Positions 44,965 to 52,975 of a DNA stretch of 64,000 nt are shown one piece after another. Source of the DNA: Halobacteria archaeon HArc-gm2 (GTDB lineage: Archaea; Halobacteriota; Halobacteria; Halobacteriales; Haloarculaceae); contig JAOPKE010000003.1 in NCBI GenBank assembly GCA_025517465.1, positions 62,001 to 126,000 of the forward strand, written 5' to 3'. Under the pieces are notes generated by a model. That model had not been told where the DNA came from. It was given only the letters and a program-made list of their open reading frames with translations, and did not search any database. The translations under genes were made by a program, and so were the position numbers. Position 1 is the stretch's first letter. Every line of letters starts with the position of its first letter.

Positions 44965-45309
44965 ATGAGTGGATGGCAGTTTCTGCTGGACGAGAACGTC
45001 GACCCGAAGACGGCATCGTATCTCCAGAAAGAGGGAATACCGGCAGAACACGTCCGCGACGCGCTCTGGCAGGGAGCGACCGACGAGGGCGACGTGTTGC
45101 CGTACGCCCGGGAGAACGAACTGGTGGTCGTGACCAGCGACGTCACTGACTTCGGTGACCTCCCGGCGGACGCTCACGCGGGCGTCGTGTTACTCCACGA
45201 CGATACGATGCCCGCCTATCGAATCGCGTCGGCGCTCATCACGATGATCGACGCGTACCCCAGTCACGACGCGTTCGCAGGGCGCGAGATACTGGACGCC
45301 TGGCTCTGA
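44965..45309 (+). CDS. DUF5615 PIN-like toxin candidate
   Basis: This 114-residue protein matches the DUF5615 PIN-like fold: FLLDENVDPKTASYLQKEG holds the N-terminal acidic metal residues and VVVTSDVTDFGDLP the second acidic cluster. It starts one base after the DUF433 gene, giving a complete MazF-unrelated toxin-antitoxin pair. If active, it should be a metal-dependent RNase. Target unknown. Confidence 0.77.
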   Translation: MSGWQFLLDENVDPKTASYLQKEGIPAEHVRDALWQGATDEGDVLPYARENELVVVTSDVTDFGDLPADAHAGVVLLHDDTMPAYRIASALITMIDAYPSHDAFAGREILDAWL

Positions 45310-45413
45310 CGAGCGCGTGACGCCTCAGTGACTTCCGGCTATGGCAGTGACCGGTGAAAACCGACGCCGGAGTGGAACGAAGTGGAGGGGGAAACGTCAG
45401 CGTGGGACTGCCG

Positions 45414-46553
45414 TCAGTCCCGGAGCGCCTCGACGGGCCGGGCGTTGGCGGCCTTCCAGGCGGGGTAGAGCCCGCTGAGGAAGCTCGCAAGCGTCCCGAA
45501 GACGAATCCCATGGCCGCGTACTGGAGGGCCTCGGCGGTGAACGCAAGGGGATCCGCCAGCAGTTCGGCGTTGATCGCCATCCCCAGGAGGATGCTGAGG
45601 ACCACCCCGAGGAGGGCACCACCGAGCCCCAGCAAGACGGCCTCGGCGAGCATCAGTCGGAGGACGTCGAGGCGGTGGTAGCCGACCGCACGGAGGACGC
45701 CGATCTCCTCCCTGCGCTCGATGGCCGACATCAACATCACGTTGAAGATGCTGACCGAGGCGACCACGAGCGAGATGCCCCCGATGGCCAGGAGGAACGT
45801 GTTGATCGTGGCCATCTGCTGGTTGAACTGGTCGATCAGCTGTTCGGCGTCGTTGACCTCGTAGCGCTCGTCGCGTCCGGGGTTGAGCGACCCATCCAGA
45901 TCCTCCGAGGTCTCGAAGGCCTCGTTCGGGCTGTCCGTCCGGACCATCAGGAGGTCGTAGGTCGACCGGTCGAACTGGGACGGTGGCAAGAGGACGGCGT
46001 TGTCTGTCCGGACGAACGATGACTGCGGGGTGGGTTCGAGGACGGCGAGGATCCGGTGACGCTCGCCGTCGACGACGACGCTGTCGCCCGTCTGAACGTC
46101 GAGGCTGTCTGCCAGATCGGGCCCGACCAGCGCGCCGGAGCGCCAGTTGTCCGGAATCTGCCCGGTGTCCGCCGTCGCGAACTCGCCCGGGTGCGAGAAC
46201 CCGTATATCGTCGCCCCGGTACTGGCCTTCTTCGCCTCGACGCCGGCGCTCTCCTGTTGCATCGTGTACACGGGATGGTCCACGTACTGCCGGACTTCCT
46301 CGAGGTGTCGCTCCTCGAAGGCCGCAAAGTCCGCGTCCTCGCCGGGCATCAGCCAGACGCTCTGGGTGACGGTATCGGCGCTCTGGAGGATCGACTGCTG
46401 GAAGGCGACGCCGCCCATGCCAAGCGACGCGATGGCGAGGACGCCGATGGTGATGCCCGCCATCGCCAGCGCCGTCCGGGCGCGCGCTCGCGAGAGGTTG
46501 CTCCGGGCGAACGCGAGCATCGGGAACCGGCGACCGAGCCAGTTGTCGATCAC
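45414..46553 (-). CDS. MacB-like ABC transporter permease
   Basis: A 379-residue membrane protein of the MacB/FtsX type: an N-terminal helix (TALAMAGITIGVLAIASLGM), an extracellular domain of about 200 residues (MacB_PCD) and three C-terminal helices including SIFNVMLMSAIERREEIGVLRAVGY, the FtsX signature. The GTG start overlaps the ATPase stop. With the LolD-like ATPase and the exported protein upstream it forms a three-gene unit that moves or senses something at the outer surface. Confidence 0.85.
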   Translation of the reverse strand: MIDNWLGRRFPMLAFARSNLSRARARTALAMAGITIGVLAIASLGMGGVAFQQSILQSADTVTQSVWLMPGEDADFAAFEERHLEEVRQYVDHPVYTMQQESAGVEAKKASTGATIYGFSHPGEFATADTGQIPDNWRSGALVGPDLADSLDVQTGDSVVVDGERHRILAVLEPTPQSSFVRTDNAVLLPPSQFDRSTYDLLMVRTDSPNEAFETSEDLDGSLNPGRDERYEVNDAEQLIDQFNQQMATINTFLLAIGGISLVVASVSIFNVMLMSAIERREEIGVLRAVGYHRLDVLRLMLAEAVLLGLGGALLGVVLSILLGMAINAELLADPLAFTAEALQYAAMGFVFGTLASFLSGLYPAWKAANARPVEALRD

Positions 46554-47218
46554 GACTCGATCCTCCCGTTGACGAGTTCGACGACCCGGTCGGCGTACTC
46601 GGTGACCTGGGGGTCGTGGGTGACCGTGGCGATGGCCACGTCGTCCTCGGCGGCGATGCGGCCGAACACGTCGAGCACCTGCTCGCTGGTGTCCTGGTCG
46701 AGGTTCCCCGTCGGCTCGTCGGCCAGCAGGATCTCGGGCTCGTTGACGAGCGAGCGCGCGACGGCGACGCGCTGCTTCTGGCCGCCCGACAGTTCGTTGG
46801 GGTAGTGGTCCAGCCGGTCGGCCAGCCCGACGCGTTCGAGCAGGCTCTCCGCGCGGTCGATCAACTCGGAGCGGTCGCCGTGGACCAGCCCCGGGACGGC
46901 GACGTTCTCCCGCGCAGTCAGCGTCGGCACCAGGAAGAAGCTCTGGAAGACGAAGCCGACGGTGTCCCGGCGGAGGTTCGTCCGCTCGCGCTTCGACAGC
47001 TCGGAGAGTCGCTCGCCGGCCACCGTCACGGCCCCCTCGGTGGGGACGTCGAGCATCCCCAGCAGGTTCAACAGCGTGGACTTGCCGCTCCCGCTGGGGC
47101 CGACGACGGCGACGAACTCGCCGGGGTCGACCGACACGTCGACGCCCTTGAGCGCGCGCAGCGTCTTCGACCCGGACTCGTACTCCTTGACCGCGTTCGC
47201 GGCGCTGATCACAGCCAT
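46550..47218 (-). CDS. LolD/MacB-type ABC ATPase
   Basis: A 222-residue ATPase: Walker A VVGPSGSGKSTLLNLLGMLD, signature LSGGQKQRVAVARSL and Walker B ILLADEPTGNLDQD, all characteristic of the LolD/MacB/FtsE group. The start is ATG 47218; a GTG at 47227 is possible. It overlaps the permease gene by 4 bases and follows the exported protein gene by 9 bases, so all three are one operon. Confidence 0.87.
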   Translation of the reverse strand: MAVISAANAVKEYESGSKTLRALKGVDVSVDPGEFVAVVGPSGSGKSTLLNLLGMLDVPTEGAVTVAGERLSELSKRERTNLRRDTVGFVFQSFFLVPTLTARENVAVPGLVHGDRSELIDRAESLLERVGLADRLDHYPNELSGGQKQRVAVARSLVNEPEILLADEPTGNLDQDTSEQVLDVFGRIAAEDDVAIATVTHDPQVTEYADRVVELVNGRIES

Positions 47219-47227
47219 CGTGACCAC

Positions 47228-48403
47228 CTACCGGTACCGCCGCCAGCCGAGGCCACCGACGACGGCCACGACGACGAGGCCGCCGAGCGCGGGCACGAGC
47301 AGGCCGGAGTTGCGCTGGGTCGACTGGTCCGGCGTCGTCCGCGGCGTGTACTCGACGTCGATGGTCCGCGTGACCTGGTCGCCGTCGACGGTGTAGCTGA
47401 GCTGGAGCGGGATGGTGACGGTCTCGTTGGTCTCCTCGGTGAGGCGACCGTGGACCTCGAAGGAGGAGTAGTCGCTCGCGGCGACCTCGCCGACGAAGAA
47501 CGACGCCTGGTTCTGGGCCGGCGCGACGCGGTCGCCGTTCTGGACGGCCACCTTCACGCTGGAGGCGTTGGTCGACCCGACGTTGCTCGCGCTCCCGCGG
47601 ACGACCACTTCCTGTCCCTCCTGGGTCACGCGCTTGCCGGTGACGTCGATCTCGGCCGGCTGGCCCTGGTCCTCGACGGTGGCCGACAGCGTCTGCGACA
47701 CGCTCCGGGACTCGCCGTCGGCGGTCAGGTAGGTCAGCTCCGCCTCGACGGTCTTGGTCCCGGTCGAGACGTTCCGGACGGGAACGTCGACGACCGCCTC
47801 GTTCCCGGGCTGGAGTGAGGAGACGACGTGGCGGTCTTCCAGGAGCGTGACGTCGTCGCTCGCGAGTTCGACCGTGACGCCGCGGACCTCGTTCGGCAGG
47901 CCGTTCGCGACCGTCAGCGAGAGGTCGGTCTTCCCGGTGGCGCTGGCCTGGCCGGCCGACAGCGACGTCGCGGGATGGGACTGACCGACGGAGACGGTCA
48001 CTGGCCGCACTATCTCGACGACGTCGCCAGTGCTGGAGACGAACCGGAGGTGGACGTAGCGGTCGAACTCGCCGGTCTGGTCGAACTCCTCGGTGAGGTT
48101 CACGGCGACGGCCTCGCCGCCCTGGACGAACTGCGAGGGGTTCTCGCTGTCCACCGCGTCGTTGCTGCCGTTCCTCGTCTCCTGGAGCTCCACCCGCTGG
48201 AGCTTGTAGGGCTGGCCGTCGTCGTGCATGCTCTCGACGGTGGTCGAGACGGTGACCTCGCTCCCCGGCGGGGCCGGGTCCGGCGTCGCCTCGACGTCGA
48301 CGCTGATAAAGGCCGCACCCGCTGCGGCCGCGGGACCCGCGCCGACCGTCACCGCACTCGCGAGAACGAGCGCGGCGAGTGCGAGGGTGGCGGCGCGCTT
48401 CAT
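47228..48403 (-). CDS. exported S-layer-type (COG1361) partner of the ABC system
   Basis: The 391-residue protein has a Sec-type signal (residues 1-28), several CARDB-like beta-sandwich domains (PPGSEVTVSTTVESMHDD, then LSLTVANGLPNEVRGVTVEL and VVVRGSASNVGSTNASS) and a C-terminal transmembrane helix (GLLVPALGGLVVVAVVGGLG) with a basic end. It is likely anchored in the membrane with its domains outside. First gene of the ABC operon, it may capture the substrate or act as a partner of the MacB-like permease. Confidence 0.75.
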   Translation of the reverse strand: MKRAATLALAALVLASAVTVGAGPAAAAGAAFISVDVEATPDPAPPGSEVTVSTTVESMHDDGQPYKLQRVELQETRNGSNDAVDSENPSQFVQGGEAVAVNLTEEFDQTGEFDRYVHLRFVSSTGDVVEIVRPVTVSVGQSHPATSLSAGQASATGKTDLSLTVANGLPNEVRGVTVELASDDVTLLEDRHVVSSLQPGNEAVVDVPVRNVSTGTKTVEAELTYLTADGESRSVSQTLSATVEDQGQPAEIDVTGKRVTQEGQEVVVRGSASNVGSTNASSVKVAVQNGDRVAPAQNQASFFVGEVAASDYSSFEVHGRLTEETNETVTIPLQLSYTVDGDQVTRTIDVEYTPRTTPDQSTQRNSGLLVPALGGLVVVAVVGGLGWRRYR

Positions 48404-48551
48404 ACGATCACCCCCGGCGGGCGCGTCCGGACCGGTGGGAGGGCGATACTACGGAGTGCTGGGGGTCGCGTCGTCATTGCGTCCTGACTGAAACACCCGT
48501 ACAAGAAAACCAGCCTCGCACAGTTTCTGGGTCGGAAAGCGTGACGCGCGC

Positions 48552-48562
48552 TTTTTTATACC
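48552..48562 (+). promoter_or_regulatory. TATA box of the winged-helix/DUF7521 operon
   Basis: TTTTTTATAC lies at about 48552-48561 in the 235-base divergent spacer, leaving a leader of about 50 bases before the ATG at 48639. The other direction, for the exported protein gene at 48403, shows no equally clear box. Confidence 0.4.
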
Positions 48563-48638
48563 CGGACCGAACAGTCGCAGGTGTACCGTGTCTCCAGACC
48601 GTCCATCGACTCGGGGCGACCGACGGTAACCACGAGCG

Positions 48639-48986
48639 ATGAGCGAGGAAACCGAGCTGGCGACGGTCGTCGAACTGCTCGACGACGAGTACGCCCGGGC
48701 CATCCTCGCGGCCACGAGCATCGAGCCAATGTCGGCGTCAGAACTGGCCGAGCGGTGTGACGCCTCGCCGCCGACCGTCTACCGACGGCTCGACCGTCTC
48801 CGCGATGAGGACCTGGTCGAGGCCGCCCAGCAACTGGACCCGGAGGGCCACCACTACGAGGTGTTCAGCGCCCGCCTCGCTCGCCTGGAGGTCGAACTGG
48901 ACGACGGGGACTACGAGGTAGCCATCGAGCGCCGCGAACGCGACGCGGCGGACCGCTTCACCGAACTGTTCGAGGGACTCAAATGA
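48639..48986 (+). CDS. winged-helix transcriptional regulator
   Basis: A 115-residue ArsR/MarR-like regulator: SASELAERCDASPPTVYRRLDRL is the helix-turn-helix near residues 32-54, followed by a short wing and a helical tail. No metal ligands are seen. It overlaps the next gene by 4 bases (ATGA) and lies with two DUF7521 membrane proteins, a recurring haloarchaeal arrangement. It is divergent from the MacB-type operon, which it might control. Confidence 0.75.
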   Translation: MSEETELATVVELLDDEYARAILAATSIEPMSASELAERCDASPPTVYRRLDRLRDEDLVEAAQQLDPEGHHYEVFSARLARLEVELDDGDYEVAIERRERDAADRFTELFEGLK

Positions 48987-49303
48987 CCGGGTTCGTGCTC
49001 CAGTCGACGGCCGGATCCGCCACGATGCTGAGCCTCCTGACGTTCCTGGGCATCCTCGTGTCCGTCGTTCTGTCGGTGGTTATCCTCGTGAAGGGAGTCC
49101 AGGGCTACAGACAGACGGGCGACGCCGCCCTGCCCGGGCTCGCCGCCGGCATCCTCCTCCTGAGCGGCGCGCCGCTGCTCCTGAACGTCTTGCTCACCTC
49201 GCTGACCGGGACCGGCCTCGGGACGGTGACCGTCCTGACCGACCTGACCCAGCTGCTCGGGCTCGCGCTGATCACCTACGTCATCTACGAGACTGGACCA
49301 TGA
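48983..49303 (+). CDS. DUF7521 family small membrane protein
   Basis: A 106-residue protein with three hydrophobic helices (residues about 14-38, 51-73 and 82-103) and a short basic loop, GVQGYRQTGD. It overlaps the winged-helix gene by 4 bases. Its second copy follows 55 bases later. Function is unknown; membrane placement with a regulator suggests sensing or membrane stress. Confidence 0.62.
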   Translation: MTGFVLQSTAGSATMLSLLTFLGILVSVVLSVVILVKGVQGYRQTGDAALPGLAAGILLLSGAPLLLNVLLTSLTGTGLGTVTVLTDLTQLLGLALITYVIYETGP

Positions 49304-49358
49304 CTCGAACAACTCGCACCGATCGGACAGCCACAGTTACTACCGAAGGTGTCCCACT

Positions 49359-49667
49359 GTGACCGGACTCTCGCTCGGCACCCTCGCGCTCCAGGCGGTC
49401 GGCGTCGGCCTCTCGACGGTCACCGCGACGGTGACGGCGCTGGTCGGCGCGTTCGTCGCCTACCAGGGCTACCGGGGCTACCGCCGCAACGACAGCCGCC
49501 CGATGCTGTACCTCGCGGTGGGTATCCTGCTGCTCACGACTGTCACCTTCCTCGTCCAGCAGGTGGTCGGCCTCGCCACCGGTGGCGCCGTCACGGCACA
49601 GTTCGCGGCGCTGACCGTCAGCATCGCAGGGCTGCTGGCCGTGCTGTACTCCTTCACCGGCGCCTAG
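49359..49667 (+). CDS. DUF7521 family small membrane protein, second copy
   Basis: A 102-residue protein with three hydrophobic helices and the loop AYQGYRGYRRNDSRPMLYLAVG, clearly similar to the previous gene. The GTG start is at 49359. The pair probably arose by duplication and forms one operon with the winged-helix gene. A long nested palindrome follows 12 bases after the stop. Confidence 0.6.
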   Translation: MTGLSLGTLALQAVGVGLSTVTATVTALVGAFVAYQGYRGYRRNDSRPMLYLAVGILLLTTVTFLVQQVVGLATGGAVTAQFAALTVSIAGLLAVLYSFTGA

Positions 49668-49678
49668 TCTCTCGAGTC

Positions 49679-49760
49679 ATAGTGGTGGTTGTAACTTTTT
49701 ACCGACGTTCGATAGCACCGGCCACGTCGAACGTCGGTACGGGCTTACAACCACCACTAT
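49679..49760. repeat. 82-base nested palindrome between convergent genes
   Basis: ATAGTGGTGGTTGTAA (49679-49694) is perfectly complementary to 49745-49760, and inside it TACCGACGTTCGA (49700-49712) is complementary to 49727-49739. The arms give 29 base pairs with 5-base internal bulges and a 14-base loop. It ends at the last base of the convergent CDF gene's stop codon. AGTC flanks it on both sides (49675 and 49762), possibly a target duplication. It could be a non-autonomous mobile element (MITE) or a bidirectional terminator. Confidence 0.65.
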
Positions 49761-50686
49761 CAGTCCTCACTGTCTTCAGCAACCACGTACCGGTCCACCT
49801 CCTCGTCGCGCTTCCACTCGCCCAGCTCCTTCGGGTCGACGTGGACGAACGCGTCGTCGACCTCCGGCAGGTCCTCGATGGCCTGGACGACGGCCGACTC
49901 GATGTCGTGGGCCTCCCGCAGCGTCTTGTCGCCCTCGACCTCGACGTGGAGGCTGACGTCGATCTCCGGGCCGACGTAGTGGGCGATGGCGTCGTGAGCG
50001 CCCTCGACGTCGGGGTGGTCGAGCGCGCGCTGGATGATCTCGCCCCGGAGGTCCTCGGGCGGGGCGGCGCCGACGAGGTAGTCGACGTTGTCCCGGACCA
50101 CCTCGTAGCCCGTGTAGACGATGCCGACGGCGACGACGATGGCGGCGATGGGGTCGAGGACCGGGTAACCGGCCGAGGCGCCGAGGACGCCGACCAGCGC
50201 GGCCGCGGCCGTCAGGATGTCGTTGCGGTTGTCCTTGGCCGTCGCGACGACGGCCGGGGAGTTGCGTTCGGTCCCGATGGCGAGACAGTAGCGGTAGAGG
50301 GCGTACTTCAACGCGGCCGAGAACAGCAGGACCGCGACCGCGGCCGGCCCGCGCGAGACGGTGACGTCGCCGCTCAGCAACGACTGGCTGGCCTGCCAGA
50401 CGATGGCGCCGCCTGCGGCGAAGATGCCGACGGCGACGAACAGCGAGACGAAGGGCTCGATGCGCTCGTGGCCGTGGGGGTGCTCGAAGTCCGGCGGCTG
50501 GGTCGTCAGGTAGATTCCCGCGACGATGACCAGGCTGTAGGTCGCGTCGGCGAGGCTGTTGACCGCCTCGGACCCGACGGCGAGGCTGCCGGTGGCCTGC
50601 CAGACCAAGCCCTTGAGGACGACGAGCAGGACGTTGGCGGCCAGGATGACGAGGGCGACCCGGCGGAGCGCGGCCCGGCGCGACAT
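49760..50686 (-). CDS. cation diffusion facilitator transporter
   Basis: A 308-residue zinc, iron or manganese exporter. It has six membrane helices with SLADATYSLVIV in helix 2 and the conserved HPHGHERIEPF loop, DNRNDILTAAAALVG in helix 5, and a C-terminal cytoplasmic domain (about residues 215-300, DVEGAHDAIAHYVGPEIDVSLHVEV) that senses metal. Length and layout are normal. The metal cannot be fixed from sequence. Its stop codon touches the nested palindrome. It has no operon partner. Confidence 0.85.
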   Translation of the reverse strand: MSRRAALRRVALVILAANVLLVVLKGLVWQATGSLAVGSEAVNSLADATYSLVIVAGIYLTTQPPDFEHPHGHERIEPFVSLFVAVGIFAAGGAIVWQASQSLLSGDVTVSRGPAAVAVLLFSAALKYALYRYCLAIGTERNSPAVVATAKDNRNDILTAAAALVGVLGASAGYPVLDPIAAIVVAVGIVYTGYEVVRDNVDYLVGAAPPEDLRGEIIQRALDHPDVEGAHDAIAHYVGPEIDVSLHVEVEGDKTLREAHDIESAVVQAIEDLPEVDDAFVHVDPKELGEWKRDEEVDRYVVAEDSED

Positions 50687-50772
50687 GGGGCTGAGTGTAA
50701 CCGGCCCCCCGACAAAGCCGCTTCGACAGCGCCGTTACGACAGGGACGCTGCGGCGCCGCCGCTTCGACGCG

Positions 50773-51630
50773 TCAGGGCTCGGGCCGGGGCCTGGCCGCG
50801 AACGTCAGCAGGCGCGGACTGAACGGGTCGTACACCGACTGGTGGCACTGACAGTACACCATGTCCTCGGCGCCGAACTTCCCGCTCCCGCTGGCCTTGA
50901 AGGACGGAACGCAACAGAAGTGGGTGCACTTGTCGAGCCACGCGATAAAGCCCTCGGCCGTGGCGGCGTCGAGGAACGTCCGGACGGTCTCGGGGAGCCT
51001 GGCGTACTCGCCTTCGCCGGCGACCATCTTCGGCACCTCCGGGCTCCGCATCACGATGACCGGGATGTCCGTCAAGTCCTCGCCCTCGGAGCGCCAGTAA
51101 GCCTTCGCGGGCTTTCCGAGTCCGGCCGTCCCGACGCCGTTGCCCCACTCCTCGTAGTCGGAGAAGTGCTCGACGCGGAGTACCTCGCGGGAGTCGAGCT
51201 CCCCCTGCCAGCTGTAGGTACCACCCGCGCGGAGGAAGTCCTCCTGGTCGGCCGTCGGCTGGATCCCCTCGGCGCGCTCGACGCCGCAGAACTGGAACCA
51301 CCTGACGGAGTAGGTGAGCCCGCCCAGTTCCTCCTCGGCGCTCTGGTAGGTGCTCCCGTCCTCCGTTTCCTTCTCGACGGTCTCGGGATATCGGCCCTTC
51401 AGCTCGCCGTCGTCGATTTTGATCGGGATCAGCGGCATCCCGCGCGGGGCCGGCCCGGCGGTGTTGGCGATGCCGACGAACTGGGTCGACCCGGCGTCGA
51501 TACCCGACTCGTTCGTGGTCACGTCCGCGACGACGCTACCACCCGTGGCGCCCGCGGAGGCGACGCCGCTGCCGACCATTCCCTTGACGAACCGCCGTCG
51601 ACCTGACTGTGGAGGGTATTTGTCGCTCAT
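50773..51630 (-). CDS. Rieske 2Fe-2S protein with Tat signal
   Basis: A 285-residue Rieske protein. The N-terminal SGRRRFVKGMVGSGVASAGA is a Tat-type signal or anchor, placing the cluster domain outside. Box 1 is CTHFCC and box 2 CQCHQS, giving the two Cys and two His cluster ligands and the disulfide cysteines. It resembles the subunit of cytochrome bc1-like or halocyanin-linked electron transport, but no cytochrome b or halocyanin gene is adjacent. The start is ATG 51630 (GTG 51636 is possible). A 21-base palindrome lies 47 bases upstream. Confidence 0.83.
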   Translation of the reverse strand: MSDKYPPQSGRRRFVKGMVGSGVASAGATGGSVVADVTTNESGIDAGSTQFVGIANTAGPAPRGMPLIPIKIDDGELKGRYPETVEKETEDGSTYQSAEEELGGLTYSVRWFQFCGVERAEGIQPTADQEDFLRAGGTYSWQGELDSREVLRVEHFSDYEEWGNGVGTAGLGKPAKAYWRSEGEDLTDIPVIVMRSPEVPKMVAGEGEYARLPETVRTFLDAATAEGFIAWLDKCTHFCCVPSFKASGSGKFGAEDMVYCQCHQSVYDPFSPRLLTFAARPRPEP

Positions 51631-51676
51631 TGGCACAGTGCTGACGACGGACAGGTGGACAAAAGATCCATCCAGT

Positions 51677-51697
51677 GATTTCCAGATCCTGGAAATC
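51677..51697 (-). promoter_or_regulatory. perfect palindrome before the Rieske gene
   Basis: GATTTCCAG and CTGGAAATC form a 9-base inverted repeat around ATC, 47 bases before the Rieske start and just upstream of a TATA-like ATCTTTTG on the minus strand (about 51659-51666). It lies between the HIT and Rieske genes. It is a strong candidate for a dimeric regulator site, possibly an activator because it is upstream of the TATA box. Confidence 0.5.
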
Positions 51698-51725
51698 GTG
51701 GCGGTTCGAGTGCTCCGTCAGGCGA

Positions 51726-52265
51726 TCAGTCGAACGCGACGGCCGTGTCCTGGTCCGCGACGGTGGCGCCGTCCTGCTCGGCGAATGCCCCGTGGAGGCG
51801 CTCGTAGGTGTCCGCGATGGCCTCGACGATGACCTGCGTGTCGCCGACGACGGGCATGAAGTTGGTGTCGCCCTCCCAGCGCGGGACGACGTGAGTGTGG
51901 AGGTGGTCGTCGATGGAGCCGCCCGCGGCCCCGCCGCCGAGGTTGAGCCCCGCGTTGAACGCGTCCGGACCGAGGGCCGCTTCCAGTGCGTCGAAGGTCC
52001 GCTGCTTCAGTCTTGCGTGGCCGAGCAGCGTGGCCTCGTCCAGGTCTCGATAGTCGCCAGTGTGGTCGAACGGGATGACCATCGCGTGGCCCGGGTTGTA
52101 CGGATAGTTGTTCAACAGCACGTAGGCGTGGTCGTTGCGCGCGACGACGCGGTTCGCCCGGTCGTCCTCGCGTGTCGGCAAGTCACAGAAGACGCACTCC
52201 ACGTCGACGTTCGGGTCGTCGCGTTCGACCCACTCGATGCGCCACGGCGCGAACACCTGATCCAT
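51726..52265 (-). CDS. HIT family hydrolase
   Basis: A 179-residue histidine-triad protein. The catalytic motif is HLHTHVVPR (His-x-His-x-His) near residues 119-127, and CVFCDLP near the N-terminus resembles the zinc cysteines of the HIT/GalT-like group. LNNYPYNPGHAMVIPFDHTGDY is the usual first-half motif. It likely cleaves nucleotide phosphoramidates or dinucleoside polyphosphates such as Ap4A. The start is ATG at 52263-52265; the longer frame adds a basic 23-residue leader. Confidence 0.85.
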   Translation of the reverse strand: MDQVFAPWRIEWVERDDPNVDVECVFCDLPTREDDRANRVVARNDHAYVLLNNYPYNPGHAMVIPFDHTGDYRDLDEATLLGHARLKQRTFDALEAALGPDAFNAGLNLGGGAAGGSIDDHLHTHVVPRWEGDTNFMPVVGDTQVIVEAIADTYERLHGAFAEQDGATVADQDTAVAFD

Positions 52266-52473
52266 ACACGGGGGTGCAGCGGGGGCCGTTAAATGGCTTC
52301 GGCGTCCGGCCAGCGACCTCCTATAAAAACCCACCGGCCGTTCACTGATTGTTCGGGCGATCTGGACGATTAGAACTGCCCCTGAACTGTCTCGGCATAG
52401 CTAAGCCCGTAGTTCACCACAACCCATCCCCGCCTTGCGATAAACCGTCTGAACGACCCATAACGGTTCCCCC

Positions 52474-52482
52474 TTTTTATGC
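52474..52482 (+). promoter_or_regulatory. TATA box of the zinc-ribbon gene
   Basis: TTTTTATGC lies about 27-35 bases before the ATG at 52509, the distance expected for a leaderless haloarchaeal transcript. It supports the short gene as real. Confidence 0.45.
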
Positions 52483-52508
52483 TACTATCTGGCCTCTAAT
52501 CGGACAGG

Positions 52509-52706
52509 ATGGCAGCGACAAACAGCGCACGGGACATGACGGAGCCGTGTTCCAACTGTGAGCGGACGACGCCACACGACGTCTCCGTCGAGATACTGAC
52601 CGAGAGTGCCCAACCCGAGAACGCGGAGTTCTCCCGCGAACCGTATCGGGTGAGCGAGTGCATGGTCTGCGGTACGACCACCAGCACCCGCATGAACAAC
52701 GCGTAG
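52509..52706 (+). CDS. small zinc beta-ribbon protein (DUF7835-like)
   Basis: A 65-residue protein with two CxxC pairs: PCSNCERTTPHDV (Cys14, Cys17) and ECMVCGTTTSTR (Cys51, Cys54), which should bind one zinc. It matches small haloarchaeal DUF7835-type zinc-ribbon proteins of unknown function. The TATA box about 30 bases upstream supports leaderless translation from this ATG. It is a stand-alone gene. Confidence 0.72.
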   Translation: MAATNSARDMTEPCSNCERTTPHDVSVEILTESAQPENAEFSREPYRVSECMVCGTTTSTRMNNA

Positions 52707-52739
52707 GCCATCCCACAGGCGATCTCACCGCCACATCCC

Positions 52740-52763
52740 CACACCCACACCCACACCCACACC
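52740..52763. repeat. (CACACC)4 simple repeat
   Basis: Four perfect copies of the hexamer CACACC follow the zinc-ribbon gene. The remaining 269-base spacer to RaSEA shows nothing else. It is a probable slippage site of no evident function. Confidence 0.6.
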
Positions 52764-52975
52764 CCTTACCGTGGCGTCGACGGCACCCTGCCGTCACGTG
52801 AGTCACCCTGTTTCTCGAAACAGCGAAACCAAACAGTCGAGAGTCGTACGTCCGAGACGGTCACTTCTGCCTGGAGACCGTGAAAGTACGGCGACCGCAT
52901 CGTCTCCAGCGTCGCCGATCAATCCCGCTCGAAGCAACGAGTCCCTCACCAGTTCAGTTCCCGTTCGGCCCCCTT

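Noticed and set aside
52740-52763. CACACC repeat as a CRISPR or regulatory array
   Set aside because: Only a 6-base unit repeated four times without spacers.
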